Positions 32,129-39,438 of a stretch of 46,499 bases of DNA are shown piece by piece (within the stretch, counting starts at the first letter, position 1; every line of letters begins with the position of its first letter). Position numbers and translations under genes: made by a program. The notes below the pieces were generated by a model, which was not told the origin of the DNA, ran no database searches, and worked only from the letters and a program-made list of their open reading frames with translations. The DNA is taken from positions 1-46,499 of IMG/VR virus record IMGVR_UViG_3300037796_000068. One strand, given 5' to 3'. Origin of the DNA: a virus.

Positions 32129-32547
32129 TGTGTTGTCTCCTTTATAATCTTGCGCCGCTTCCTGGGGCGCTCCACTGGCAGCGGGCGCGGCACCTGCTGC
32201 AACCTGATCACGAGCCGAGGGTTATCCGGCTCGATGCCCGCGAAATGGATGGCATTGCCCGTGACACGCTGCCAGTTGTCATCGATGTGCAGATACTCGC
32301 ACAGCGCGTCAATGGGTAACTTTTCGTAGTTTGCCAGGTCTCGCAGTGCGTTGTTCGGTAGATACGCATGCATCGTGATAATGATGGCCTTATCATCAGG
32401 CACCGTGTAGCCACGCAACGCAATGGCGAGCAACTGCGCCGCCTCTTCCTTCCAGACACGGCCTTTCTTACCAAGGCGCCGCCCGCCGCTCCTGTCGGTT
32501 GGGTATGCCGTGTTGGACGATGGGGGAAATGGTAATTCAATCTGCAT
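32125..32547 (-). CDS. rusA: RusA-type Holliday junction resolvase
   Basis: A 140-residue endonuclease. The RusA signature is clear: RDLANYEKLPIDALCEYLHI followed by DDNWQ, containing the conserved D-x-x-N-x-x-K and DD catalytic/metal residues. Begins MQIELPFPPSSNTAYPTDRS like other RusA proteins. It cleaves four-way junctions and would debranch replicating or recombining phage DNA before packaging. Confidence 0.9.
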   Translation of the reverse strand: MQIELPFPPSSNTAYPTDRSGGRRLGKKGRVWKEEAAQLLAIALRGYTVPDDKAIIITMHAYLPNNALRDLANYEKLPIDALCEYLHIDDNWQRVTGNAIHFAGIEPDNPRLVIRLQQVPRPLPVERPRKRRKIIKETTQ

Positions 32548-32556
32548 CCTGATCTC

Positions 32557-33552
32557 CTATACAAAACACATCCCCATACCGCACTGCCGGTTCTCTCCTT
32601 TGTCGGGTGTGTCGATGTTGGCCTCTGCCAGTGGCACGCGGTCTCGGTGCAACCACAAGCGGTCATCGTCCATTGTGTCCAGTGGCGCGGCGTCTCTTAA
32701 TTCCTCGTCTAACTCAATCGCCGCTGCCCAGTCGTCCGGGTAGTTGTCGCGGATGTGGCGCCACTCACTATTGCGCCGATGCGGACATACCCAGCACGCT
32801 GATTTCGGCGGCTCTGGTAAGCCCTCTGCCTGGATAATGTTTAGACAATCCTGTCGGGTCAGGTTCAGCTCGATCAGGGGATAGCGGTACTCGAACCATT
32901 GTGCATCCGGTTTTAGTGTGGCGCGGCGGCGCTCATCCAAGCTGAACCCAATCCACTTGACAGCCTGCTGCGCGCCTTGCACTCGCAGCCAACGTAGCAC
33001 AACACGACGTTTCCACTCTACACTGCAATACGTCCGCAGTTGCCCCGTGCTGGTGTGCATCGGCATCAGTACGTCGCCTTTATGGCTGTACAGGTCAACG
33101 GTGCTCAGGTCGTGTGGCGCGATGTCCACGCGCAACCTGTAGCGCTCCAGGAACGGCTGCATCACCTCTGTGAGATAGTCCCATGTTGACGTAGCCTCGC
33201 GCCCGGTGTCGGCACAGACAATGTAATCAGGCCGCTCCAAGACGCCGCGTGCCACCAGGACACACATAGCAACACTCTGCACGCCGCCGCCATAACTCAA
33301 GACGTTCGTTTGTGCCAGGTGTTCTACTGTGGACACCGCGACTTGCAATGCCTCTTGCTGTGTTTCTTTGGTAGGCAACAATCGTGACTCCACATCATCT
33401 AACGGCAGCGGATGTTCTGGTATGTCATCAAATAATTCACTGACAACATCCAGACTGACCATCGACGGATTTGCACAACGGGGGCATTGCGCGTGTCCTA
33501 TTTCGTTACGTTCTTCACGATAAAAACAACTAGCGCATATTACTGTCTGCAC
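32557..33552 (-). CDS. PP-loop PAPS reductase-like enzyme with N-terminal zinc finger
   Basis: A 331-residue protein. The PP-loop is NVLSYGGGVQSVAM (about residue 88), followed by YIVCADTGREATSTWDYL, CSVEWKRRV, and SACWVCPHRRNSEWRHIRDN, which define the phage branch of the phosphoadenosine phosphosulfate reductase/ATP pyrophosphatase family. Residues 6-27 (CASCFYREER ... CPRC) form a CxxC-CxxC zinc finger. Phage members are suspected of nucleic acid or nucleotide thiolation rather than sulfate assimilation. GTG start with GGAG upstream; overlaps the next gene. Confidence 0.82.
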   Translation of the reverse strand: MQTVICASCFYREERNEIGHAQCPRCANPSMVSLDVVSELFDDIPEHPLPLDDVESRLLPTKETQQEALQVAVSTVEHLAQTNVLSYGGGVQSVAMCVLVARGVLERPDYIVCADTGREATSTWDYLTEVMQPFLERYRLRVDIAPHDLSTVDLYSHKGDVLMPMHTSTGQLRTYCSVEWKRRVVLRWLRVQGAQQAVKWIGFSLDERRRATLKPDAQWFEYRYPLIELNLTRQDCLNIIQAEGLPEPPKSACWVCPHRRNSEWRHIRDNYPDDWAAAIELDEELRDAAPLDTMDDDRLWLHRDRVPLAEANIDTPDKGENRQCGMGMCFV

Positions 33553-33742
33553 GCTCGTACACTCCTATTATCTCATTCCATAGTTCAACCTTGCGGCGCT
33601 GGCGGTAGTCCTTCTGAGTGCGCCGCTTATACTCGCGGCTGTATTCGCGGCGCCGCTCGCGGTTACGCTCTCGCCAGCGACGTTGTGACGCCTTGACACG
33701 CTCCGGATGGCGGGCGCGATAGGCGCGGGCGCGTTCACTCAT
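33530..33742 (-). CDS. Small, very basic Arg-rich protein
   Basis: A 70-residue protein, almost one-third arginine, with the repeated pattern ARHPERVKASQRRWRERNRE and YSREYKRRTQKDYRQ. This resembles basic N-terminal regions of phage HNH proteins, but no HNH motif is present. Probably nucleic acid-binding. Overlaps its downstream neighbour by 23 bases. Confidence 0.6.
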   Translation of the reverse strand: MSERARAYRARHPERVKASQRRWRERNRERRREYSREYKRRTQKDYRQRRKVELWNEIIGVYERADSNMR

Positions 33743-33975
33743 CCTGGAAACCTCTCTGTATCATCATAGGCGTACCCCGTCTGTGGCGAAACGGGCGGCA
33801 TACGCACCCAATCATGCCCATTCCACTCCCAGCCCTTTGATGCCAAGAATGAGTACAGTTGCTCACGCGGCCCCGTTACCGCCTCTGCGCCTGCCTGCGT
33901 TGTCATGCTAAAGGCCAGGTTAGTGGCCTTGATTTCTTTGCGCGTCTCTGCCGGGGGCCGTGGTGGGTTATTCAT
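33739..33975 (-). CDS. Hypothetical protein
   Basis: A 78-residue protein MNNPPRPPAETRKEIKATNL... with a C-terminal segment SFLASKGWEWNGHDWVRMPP that looks like a small strand-rich module, and a TGYAYDDTERFPG tail. Overlapping starts and stops with both neighbours. No family recognised. Confidence 0.6.
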   Translation of the reverse strand: MNNPPRPPAETRKEIKATNLAFSMTTQAGAEAVTGPREQLYSFLASKGWEWNGHDWVRMPPVSPQTGYAYDDTERFPG

Positions 33976-34327
33976 TGGTGTCCTCCTCTACAATATCCCA
34001 GATGCGTTCGAGTTGATCAAGCGACAAATTCAGATACTCCACTCGGCGCAAATCGCCTGCCAGCGCGCGCCGCCTGTCTTCTCCTATATTCTCCTCGGCA
34101 GCAGGACGGGTATAGTAGCGGCTCCATATACTTATATCCTCCTCGGCAGCAGGACGGGCATAGTGGAGGCCCCAAGTGTCGCCGCTGATCTCGCTCACAT
34201 CACGACTGAATTTACGCGAGGCTGCATGTACTTGTTTCTTTGTGACGTGCGTGGCACGCGAAATGGTGAATGTGCGGCCATTGCTGATGTAAAGCAGGTC
34301 GCCCGTCTGTGTGTTCTCCAGTGTCAT
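33968..34327 (-). CDS. Hypothetical protein with internal 16-codon duplication
   Basis: A 119-residue protein. The N-terminal half (GDLLYISNGRTFTISRATHV) is followed by two similar units, LHYARPAAEEDI and RYYTRPAAEENI, encoded by an imperfect 48-bp tandem repeat (CCTCGGCAGCAGGACGGG at 34093 and 34141). The C-terminus (LRRVEYLNLSLDQLERIWDI) is helical. Function unknown. Confidence 0.62.
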   Translation of the reverse strand: MTLENTQTGDLLYISNGRTFTISRATHVTKKQVHAASRKFSRDVSEISGDTWGLHYARPAAEEDISIWSRYYTRPAAEENIGEDRRRALAGDLRRVEYLNLSLDQLERIWDIVEEDTNE

Positions 34328-34330
34328 CGC

Positions 34331-34645
34331 TTAACCTTCTTTCTTCTTGCCGAGCATGTCGCCCAACGCGTCGGGCGACATACCAGCCGTCAACATGGCT
34401 ACAAGCATGTCATCAGCGGCGCGCTTGCGTGCGGCCTCTCCAGTCATTTCATCCTGTATCTGTTGTGCTAGCAGCATTCCGGCTGCGTAATCATCGCGTT
34501 CGTCGTGCGGGTTGGTGCCCATTGCGCGGGCAACACTGGCGAGCAGCGTGTACAACCCTGCCGGATTGTCGGGATCGTCCCAGCGTGCACCGGCCCGACG
34601 TTCGGCGTTCTCGATAAAATCAGCGGCGTTCTTGTGTTCACTCAT
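34331..34645 (-). CDS. Hypothetical helical protein
   Basis: A 104-residue helical protein (MSEHKNAADFIENAERRAGA ... MLVAMLTAGMSPDALGDMLG). Second gene of the repressor operon, overlapping the repressor stop. No family recognised; co-transcription with the repressor suggests expression in the prophage state. Confidence 0.62.
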   Translation of the reverse strand: MSEHKNAADFIENAERRAGARWDDPDNPAGLYTLLASVARAMGTNPHDERDDYAAGMLLAQQIQDEMTGEAARKRAADDMLVAMLTAGMSPDALGDMLGKKKEG

Positions 34646-34892
34646 TGGTCGTCTCCTTTGTTACAATATCCTCATTGCGACCGATAAGGTCGCCCGGCTC
34701 GACACCGTAATAATCTGCAAGGCGGGCCAGCATCTCGCCTGTCGGTATGCGGTCTGTCCATTTTTCAAAATGAAACAGGTTGGTACGGCTGTAGCCGATT
34801 TCACGCGCTACGTCCGCCACCGATAGATAAATGCCCGTATCTGCTGACCGCTTGAGCCGGAATTGCTTTAACCTATTCACAACCTTCGCCAT
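34638..34892 (-). CDS. Xre/Cro-CI family HTH repressor
   Basis: An 84-residue protein from ATG 34892, behind GGGGAGGGGAT. The HTH is LSVADVAREIGYSRTNLFHF with the following EKWTDRIPTGEMLARLADYY, typical of the Cro/CI family; it has no C-terminal peptidase domain, so it is not a RecA-cleaved LexA/CI-type repressor. Its promoter and the early rightward promoter lie back to back at 34930-34992 over palindromic operators. It is the best candidate for the immunity repressor. Confidence 0.82.
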   Translation of the reverse strand: MAKVVNRLKQFRLKRSADTGIYLSVADVAREIGYSRTNLFHFEKWTDRIPTGEMLARLADYYGVEPGDLIGRNEDIVTKETTNE

Positions 34893-34929
34893 ATCCCCTC
34901 CCCTCTCTATCATCCCTCTGCACACGTCT

Positions 34930-34958
34930 ATTGTAACGGTTCATAATCGTTTTGTCAA
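34930..34958 (-). promoter_or_regulatory. Leftward repressor promoter
   Basis: On the minus strand TTGACA (34958-34953), a 17-base spacer and TACAAT (34935-34930): near-consensus sigma70 type. The 17-bp quasi-palindrome at 34935-34951 fills the spacer, so the repressor could block its own promoter. Confidence 0.8.
34935..34951. promoter_or_regulatory. 17-bp operator candidate O1
   Basis: AACGGTTCATAATCGTT: outer AACG/CGTT and inner TT/AA pairs are symmetric (AACG-n-TT-nnn-AA-n-CGTT), a size and pattern typical for Cro/CI-family dimer sites. Confidence 0.65.
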
Positions 34959-34974
34959 TACCCTAGACAAAGCG
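34948..34974. promoter_or_regulatory. Operator candidate O2 across both -35 boxes
   Basis: CGTTTTGTC (34948-34956) and GACAAAGCG (34966-34974) are inverted repeats matching at 8 of 9 positions, separated by 9 bases. The element covers the -35 of both divergent promoters, so one bound complex could silence or switch both. Confidence 0.6.
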
Positions 34975-34992
34975 GTTATAGTGTGATACAAT
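34964..34992 (+). promoter_or_regulatory. Rightward early promoter
   Basis: TAGACA (34964-34969), 17-base spacer and TACAAT (34987-34992), with TG two bases before -10. Drives the 35039 operon. Its -35 lies only 5 bases from the -35 of the leftward promoter. Confidence 0.75.
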
Positions 34993-35038
34993 AACAGTAC
35001 GTCGCAACGGGCGGCGCCACACAAAGAGGAGCATCGGA

Positions 35039-35275
35039 ATGAACCACAAACACGTTGAGTACGACACGATCACAGGCGACTACGCCGCGTACCTGGACGG
35101 CGACCTTGTAGGGTACTTCAGCACGCGCCAGGCAGCGCAGGCGGCGCTGGACGCTATTGTTTTCAAGCGGTTGCAGGCGACGGGAAAAACCGACCGCGAG
35201 CGCCGCGAGAGCGCACCGCTGATGCCTCCGGGCCGGATGCGTGTGACAGATGATCTGTTTAAAGAGGAGGATTAG
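35039..35275 (+). CDS. First gene of the rightward early operon, hypothetical
   Basis: A 78-residue protein MNHKHVEYDTITGDYAAYLD..., with a beta-rich first half (YDTITGDYAAYLDGDLVGYF), then STRQAAQAALDAIVFKRLQA helices. Ribosome binding site AAAGAGGAGC. The position of a Cro or CII equivalent, but it has no HTH. Could be an antirepressor or other early regulator; unknown. Confidence 0.65.
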   Translation: MNHKHVEYDTITGDYAAYLDGDLVGYFSTRQAAQAALDAIVFKRLQATGKTDRERRESAPLMPPGRMRVTDDLFKEED

Positions 35276-35413
35276 TTGGCAGACACCACACGAGAAGAAG
35301 CCGTCCGCCTGTTGGAGCGGGCAGACGAGATACAGCGGGAACAGGAGTGCAATAGCGGACAGGCGCTCGCACAGGCGCACCAGGAGCAACAGAAGGATAG
35401 GGAGAAGTCATGA
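35276..35413 (+). CDS. 45-residue charged helical protein (TTG start)
   Basis: Directly behind the stop of the 35039 gene, TTG 35276 with the strong ribosome binding site AAAGAGGAGG opens MADTTREEAVRLLERADEIQ ... QAHQEQQKDREKS. It is a single charged helix. Its stop overlaps the next ATG (ATGA), completing a coupled chain. Missed by ATG-only gene calling. Confidence 0.55.
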   Translation: MADTTREEAVRLLERADEIQREQECNSGQALAQAHQEQQKDREKS

Positions 35414-35718
35414 GCGTGGACATAACACAACTGCTGCAACTTATCGCAGAAGAGGAGAAGGCTGGACGCGGCCAGTATTTTCTGGCAATGGAATGGCGGA
35501 GCATGGTTGAGGCTATGCAAACGCTTGGCCTCAACACAACCGACGAGTTGCACGGCACCGAACTACGCCAGTTGCGCGCAGAACTGGAAGCCGCGATAGC
35601 CGCAGAGGACTGGGAAGCCGTGATTGAAATTGGCGGCAGTAGTAGCGATCTAGCATACGAGATGCGCACAGATCGGCGCATCCCGACGTGGTGTCGCTGG
35701 CAGGTGGTGACGATATGA
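35410..35718 (+). CDS. Hypothetical helical protein
   Basis: A 102-residue protein (MSVDITQLLQLIAEEEKAGR, GTELRQLRAELEAAIAAEDW) with a basic, Trp-rich C-terminus (RRIPTWCRWQVVTI). Ribosome binding site GGATAGGGAGA. Overlapping starts and stops on both sides. No family recognised. Confidence 0.6.
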   Translation: MSVDITQLLQLIAEEEKAGRGQYFLAMEWRSMVEAMQTLGLNTTDELHGTELRQLRAELEAAIAAEDWEAVIEIGGSSSDLAYEMRTDRRIPTWCRWQVVTI

Positions 35719-35927
35719 AAGCATACGATCACCAGTACATCACTGAGTGCTTGATGGATGGCTACGAGGGTTACGACCCCGAAGAGGAATGCCCGCATTG
35801 CGGCGCGATGATTGTACCGGAGGTCGATTATGATGATGTGGTGTTCTGTCCGGAGTGCCACATGATTATCTGGGAACCTGAACCGGAAGCGCCGCAGGGC
35901 GTAGACGAAGAGGAGGTACCACTATGA
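35715..35927 (+). CDS. Zinc-ribbon protein
   Basis: A 70-residue acidic protein. ECPHCGAMI and FCPECHMII form two C-x-x-C knuckles 20 residues apart, a zinc-ribbon. The Glu/Pro-rich tail is PEPEAPQGVDEEEVPL. ATG 35715 overlaps the previous stop (ATATGA). Probably an adaptor that binds nucleic acid or a replication protein. Confidence 0.65.
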   Translation: MKAYDHQYITECLMDGYEGYDPEEECPHCGAMIVPEVDYDDVVFCPECHMIIWEPEPEAPQGVDEEEVPL

Positions 35928-36007
35928 TGTACATCGATGACACCGTTCACTACCCGCCCATGCCGCTGCCTGCGCCACAACCACCCAGGCCGCAACCGAA
36001 GCCGTAA
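35924..36007 (+). CDS. 27-residue proline-rich peptide
   Basis: ATG 35924 overlaps the previous stop and has an excellent GAGGAGGTACC ribosome binding site. It encodes MMYIDDTVHYPPMPLPAPQP then PRPQPKP. The spacing and double stop (TAATAA) look like a real micro-gene; proline-rich peptides of this kind often bind partner proteins. Function unknown. Confidence 0.5.
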   Translation: MMYIDDTVHYPPMPLPAPQPPRPQPKP

Positions 36008-36034
36008 TAATCGCAACACGAAAGGAACAGAACG

Positions 36035-37177
36035 ATGGGAATCGGACGAATTGACAACGTACAGACAGACTACCCCGCCATTGGTTGGGGGAATGGTCTG
36101 ATGAGGGCGCGCAAGTCTGAAAAGGCTCGTTTTAGTGAGTATGTGGGTTTTTTTGTGACCGCAGGCGAGGATCATAATCTTGATAAGGCTATGGAAGAAG
36201 CGGGTTACTCGACCATTGAAGCGCAGCACCCCCGGCAAGGCGCAGATCCAATCGTGAAACGGCATTGGGATCTGGGTGAAAACCTGGATTTTCTGCCGGT
36301 CACAATGGGCACGCCCGCAACAGCAACGAGCGCGCTGCTGCGCATGAAGGACAAGGCAGCGCAAGCAGGTGTCGGCATTCGCTGGCCTCAGGGTGAACGG
36401 GCGCTGTTGGGTATTATCGGATACATCAAGCCGCTTGCCGAGCGCGGCTACATGCAGCCATTTAAGATTGGCGCTCGCAGCCTGATGGTTGATTATGTGC
36501 TCAAGGCATTGGCAGATCATACGCGGGTGTGCCAGTTTGCCGATAGTATTGTTGATCGTAGCAAGCACCCTGACCCTGTCGAGTTGTATGAGATCGTCTG
36601 GCGGCTTGGCCCGGGCGAGCAGACAGCCTTCGGAAAAGAGAGTACCTCTCTGGTAGTGCCCATCGTCTCGATGCACCCTGCACAGCCGGACGCTGAGTAC
36701 ATTAAAACACACTACCTCACGAGCGAAGAGATCAAGACTAAAGCAGAGAACGACTTTCCTGCTATCCAGCAATGGGCAAATGGGTTCAATAATGGCACTG
36801 AGAGCAGCGCTGAGGGCGCCAATGAAGGCGGGAGTAGTGCTAGTGAGGGTAATGGTAGGAACGGGGCGCAGAAGCCCACACAGCAAGCCACAGGCAGCAA
36901 GGGTGACGAGGTGACAATGGTCGGTATCGTCACTGACCAGAAGATCAATGACAAGAACACCTGGATGGGGTTCAAGCTCTATACCCCAGACGAGCAAGAG
37001 CAGTTCTGTACCGTCTTTTTCAAAGGCTTGGTGCAGAAGGCTCTGAATGAAATCGAGGAGGGTGATAGTATCCAGGTGGTAGGCTATTACGAGGATGACA
37101 AGTTGGTCGTCAAGCGCTTCGAGCCGTATGACGCGGCTAATCTCGGAGTAGAGCAGGCAGAAGAAATTCCGTTTTAA
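36035..37177 (+). CDS. SSB-like replication protein with EEIPF tail
   Basis: A 380-residue protein. The C-terminal part (about 290-368: TMVGIVTDQKINDKNTWMGF, FCTVFFKGLVQKALNEIEEG, DSIQVVGYYEDDKLVVKRFE) reads as an OB fold, and the last residues QAEEIPF match the acidic-hydrophobic tip (D/E-x-I-P-F) by which SSB recruits partners. The N-terminal domain (FSEYVGFFVTAGEDHNLDKA ... TSALLRMKDKAAQAGVGIRW) is a phage type of unknown fold, and a Gly/Asn/Ser linker lies at about 250-285. Probably a single-stranded DNA-binding protein for the helicase and PrimPol encoded next. Confidence 0.7.
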   Translation: MGIGRIDNVQTDYPAIGWGNGLMRARKSEKARFSEYVGFFVTAGEDHNLDKAMEEAGYSTIEAQHPRQGADPIVKRHWDLGENLDFLPVTMGTPATATSALLRMKDKAAQAGVGIRWPQGERALLGIIGYIKPLAERGYMQPFKIGARSLMVDYVLKALADHTRVCQFADSIVDRSKHPDPVELYEIVWRLGPGEQTAFGKESTSLVVPIVSMHPAQPDAEYIKTHYLTSEEIKTKAENDFPAIQQWANGFNNGTESSAEGANEGGSSASEGNGRNGAQKPTQQATGSKGDEVTMVGIVTDQKINDKNTWMGFKLYTPDEQEQFCTVFFKGLVQKALNEIEEGDSIQVVGYYEDDKLVVKRFEPYDAANLGVEQAEEIPF

Positions 37178-37185
37178 GCGTATGT

Positions 37186-37218
37186 ACCTGCGACAAACAT
37201 ATCGTGTTTGTCGCAGGT
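37186..37218. promoter_or_regulatory. Perfect 14-bp hairpin between SSB and helicase genes
   Basis: ACCTGCGACAAACA (37186-37199), loop TATCG, TGTTTGTCGCAGGT (37205-37218). No U-tract follows, so it is not a standard terminator; it lies 22 bases upstream of the helicase start. May be an RNA processing or attenuation element, an operator, or a single-strand initiation site. Confidence 0.7.
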
Positions 37219-37240
37219 ATGTATATTGTATGGAGCAATC

Positions 37241-39430
37241 ATGGAAGGTGCACGGAAAACACAACAGGTACACCTGAAAACGTTTTCGGTTACTGCAATC
37301 AGGTTTGAGCGCGATGGATTTTGCATCGGAAAAGCACGAGTAGAAGAGGGCGACCTGATAAACCATATCATCACGTTTAAAGGCACGTTCCCGAATTGCG
37401 ACCTGGGGCGCTCGTATGAGGCATACGGCGTCCTCGAAACACACCCGCGCTATGGAGATAGTTACAAACTCTCTGGTGTAGTAGAAAAGATGCCGCGTGA
37501 CCACCTTGGGGTACTTCGGTATCTCACCAATACATATGCGCTGGACTTCGAAGATGCAAACAAAATTGTCACTGAATACGGGCCGGAGTTGCGCGGCGTG
37601 CTGGATACTGCCACGCCTGAGCAGTTGATTGCAATCGGCATAGAGAACGAGACAGCAGCGCAATTTCTTGCTGAGTGGCAGCGCAGTGCAGCGGAGAAGG
37701 ATACTGAGCGGTTGTTGATAGGTGTCGCTGGCATCGGCACCAAAATGATCGCCCGCCTCAACGAATGGGCAAGAGCGCAGGGTGAAACGCTCGGGCGCAT
37801 TGCAAACAATGACCCCTATCACCTGATGAATGCACCGCGTGTGGGCTGGAAAACAGCCGATGCCATCGCTGAGGCTATGGGTGTTGCGGCAGACGACCCG
37901 CGACGGCTCGAAGCTGCGTGCAAGTATATTGCAGCGAAAGAAGAGCAGAACGGGCATACATGGACAGGCAAAGATGCTGTACTGGCAGCGGCAAGCGATA
38001 TGCTCGGATTGCCTAGCCACAAGATCATGGATGCTCTAGTTAATCAGGAGCGTGATACGAATGCGCTTCTGGTGATCGATGAGCAGCAGCGCTGCTATAC
38101 CCCTGAGATGCTACGCTGCGAGGAACAACTAGCATATGGCTTGCATCGCCTGATGACAGGCCATAGCCACATCGCCAGCAATATTAAAACACTCGACTGG
38201 CAAACCATCTTTGATAATGCTGCATTCAGACCGACTGATGAGCAGCAAGAGGCCGTGCGTTTTCTCCTGGAGAATAAGGTGAGTGTGCTTACTGGCGGGG
38301 CCGGTGTCGGCAAATCGACGGTGCAACGTCTGGTGCTTGACGCGCTGCATCGTGCAGGTGTGAGGCACATGAAACTCTGCGCCCCTACGGGTAAGGCTGC
38401 AAAACGACTGAGCGAAACGAGTGGCATGCAGGCCACAACGGTACATCGGCTGGTCAATCGCCTGATGAGTACTGATAATGTCTTTGAACCAGCAGAGCCA
38501 GATATCGTGATTGTCGATGAGGCATCGATGCTCGATACTCAGGTTGCGGAATGGCTAGTCAATGCATTGCGCGATGAATGCCATCTGATACTGGTGGGCG
38601 ACGACAATCAGTTGCCATCGGTAGGGCCAGGGCGCGTCCTGTTTGACCTGATTGGTGCCAATGTGCCTATGGCGCGGCTCACGCAAGTGCTACGACAGGC
38701 TGGTGAAAGTAAGATTATTTCAACGAGCCATAGTGTTAATAATGGCACGATGCCCGACCTGGATAACGATCCCGACAGTGACATGTTTCTTTTCGAGGTG
38801 ACGCAGCCTGAGAGGGTAGCAGAGCATATCCTGAGACTGATCACGAAGGCGATACCAGAGAAATACGGTATAGAGCCTGATGAGATCACGGTGATTGCGC
38901 CGCAATATAAGCACGCCTGCGGTATCGAGGCGTTAAACGTTGAACTTCAGGCTGTGCTCAATGAACAATCATTCGATAAGGATGAAGTGCGCTGGTTTGA
39001 CAAAATACTTCGAGAGGGTGACAAGTTGATCTGGACTGCCAATAACCTGGATCGTGGACTGGTTAACGGTGAAGAGTGCCGGGTGGAAAGTGTCTACCAG
39101 GATAACGGAAAAACCTTTGTTGATCTCGATGTGTCAACCGGCATACCGCTCGATGAATTGACAGCTACGCACGGCTATGCTGTGACCGTTCACAAGGCAC
39201 AAGGCAGCGAATACCCGTGTGCGATTGTTGTAACACATAGCGTGCATCAGTTTATGCTCACGCGGCGGTTGCTCTATACCGCTGTTACACGAGGCAAACA
39301 GTTAGGTATTATCATCGGAGAGCGTAGCGCAGTGCAAAAAGCGGTCGGTAATATTCGAGAGGATGGACGCCGAACGGCACTGACAGAGCGCCTGATAGCA
39401 TTGAGCGTTGAACCCGATAAACTTACATAG
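37241..39430 (+). CDS. RecD2-like superfamily 1 helicase
   Basis: A 729-residue helicase. The N-terminal half has an OB-like part and helix-hairpin-helix segments (GVAGIGTKMIARLNEW, APRVGWKTADAIAEAMGV) as in RecD2. Helicase motifs follow: I LTGGAGVGKSTVQ (about 350), Ia CAPTGKAAKRL, II VIVDEASMLDT (about 423), III LVGDDNQLPSVGPG, and the C-terminal VTVHKAQGSEYP and LYTAVTRGK. Start ATG 37241 has GGAG nearby; earlier in-frame ATG lies within the hairpin. Likely 5'-3' helicase for replication or recombination. Confidence 0.9.
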   Translation: MEGARKTQQVHLKTFSVTAIRFERDGFCIGKARVEEGDLINHIITFKGTFPNCDLGRSYEAYGVLETHPRYGDSYKLSGVVEKMPRDHLGVLRYLTNTYALDFEDANKIVTEYGPELRGVLDTATPEQLIAIGIENETAAQFLAEWQRSAAEKDTERLLIGVAGIGTKMIARLNEWARAQGETLGRIANNDPYHLMNAPRVGWKTADAIAEAMGVAADDPRRLEAACKYIAAKEEQNGHTWTGKDAVLAAASDMLGLPSHKIMDALVNQERDTNALLVIDEQQRCYTPEMLRCEEQLAYGLHRLMTGHSHIASNIKTLDWQTIFDNAAFRPTDEQQEAVRFLLENKVSVLTGGAGVGKSTVQRLVLDALHRAGVRHMKLCAPTGKAAKRLSETSGMQATTVHRLVNRLMSTDNVFEPAEPDIVIVDEASMLDTQVAEWLVNALRDECHLILVGDDNQLPSVGPGRVLFDLIGANVPMARLTQVLRQAGESKIISTSHSVNNGTMPDLDNDPDSDMFLFEVTQPERVAEHILRLITKAIPEKYGIEPDEITVIAPQYKHACGIEALNVELQAVLNEQSFDKDEVRWFDKILREGDKLIWTANNLDRGLVNGEECRVESVYQDNGKTFVDLDVSTGIPLDELTATHGYAVTVHKAQGSEYPCAIVVTHSVHQFMLTRRLLYTAVTRGKQLGIIIGERSAVQKAVGNIREDGRRTALTERLIALSVEPDKLT

Positions 39431-39438
39431 GAGTATTT

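Noticed and set aside
21351-34925. Integrase or transposase in the leftward block
   Set aside because: No tyrosine recombinase (R-H-R-Y), serine recombinase or DDE pattern was found in any translated frame; HTH excisionase-like proteins alone do not prove integration.
35828-38020. 730-codon open frame on the minus strand opposite the SSB and helicase genes
   Set aside because: It is a shadow of the strongly supported plus-strand genes; its translation is rich in Cys, His and Leu without any domain, and it crosses promoter-less coding DNA on the wrong strand.
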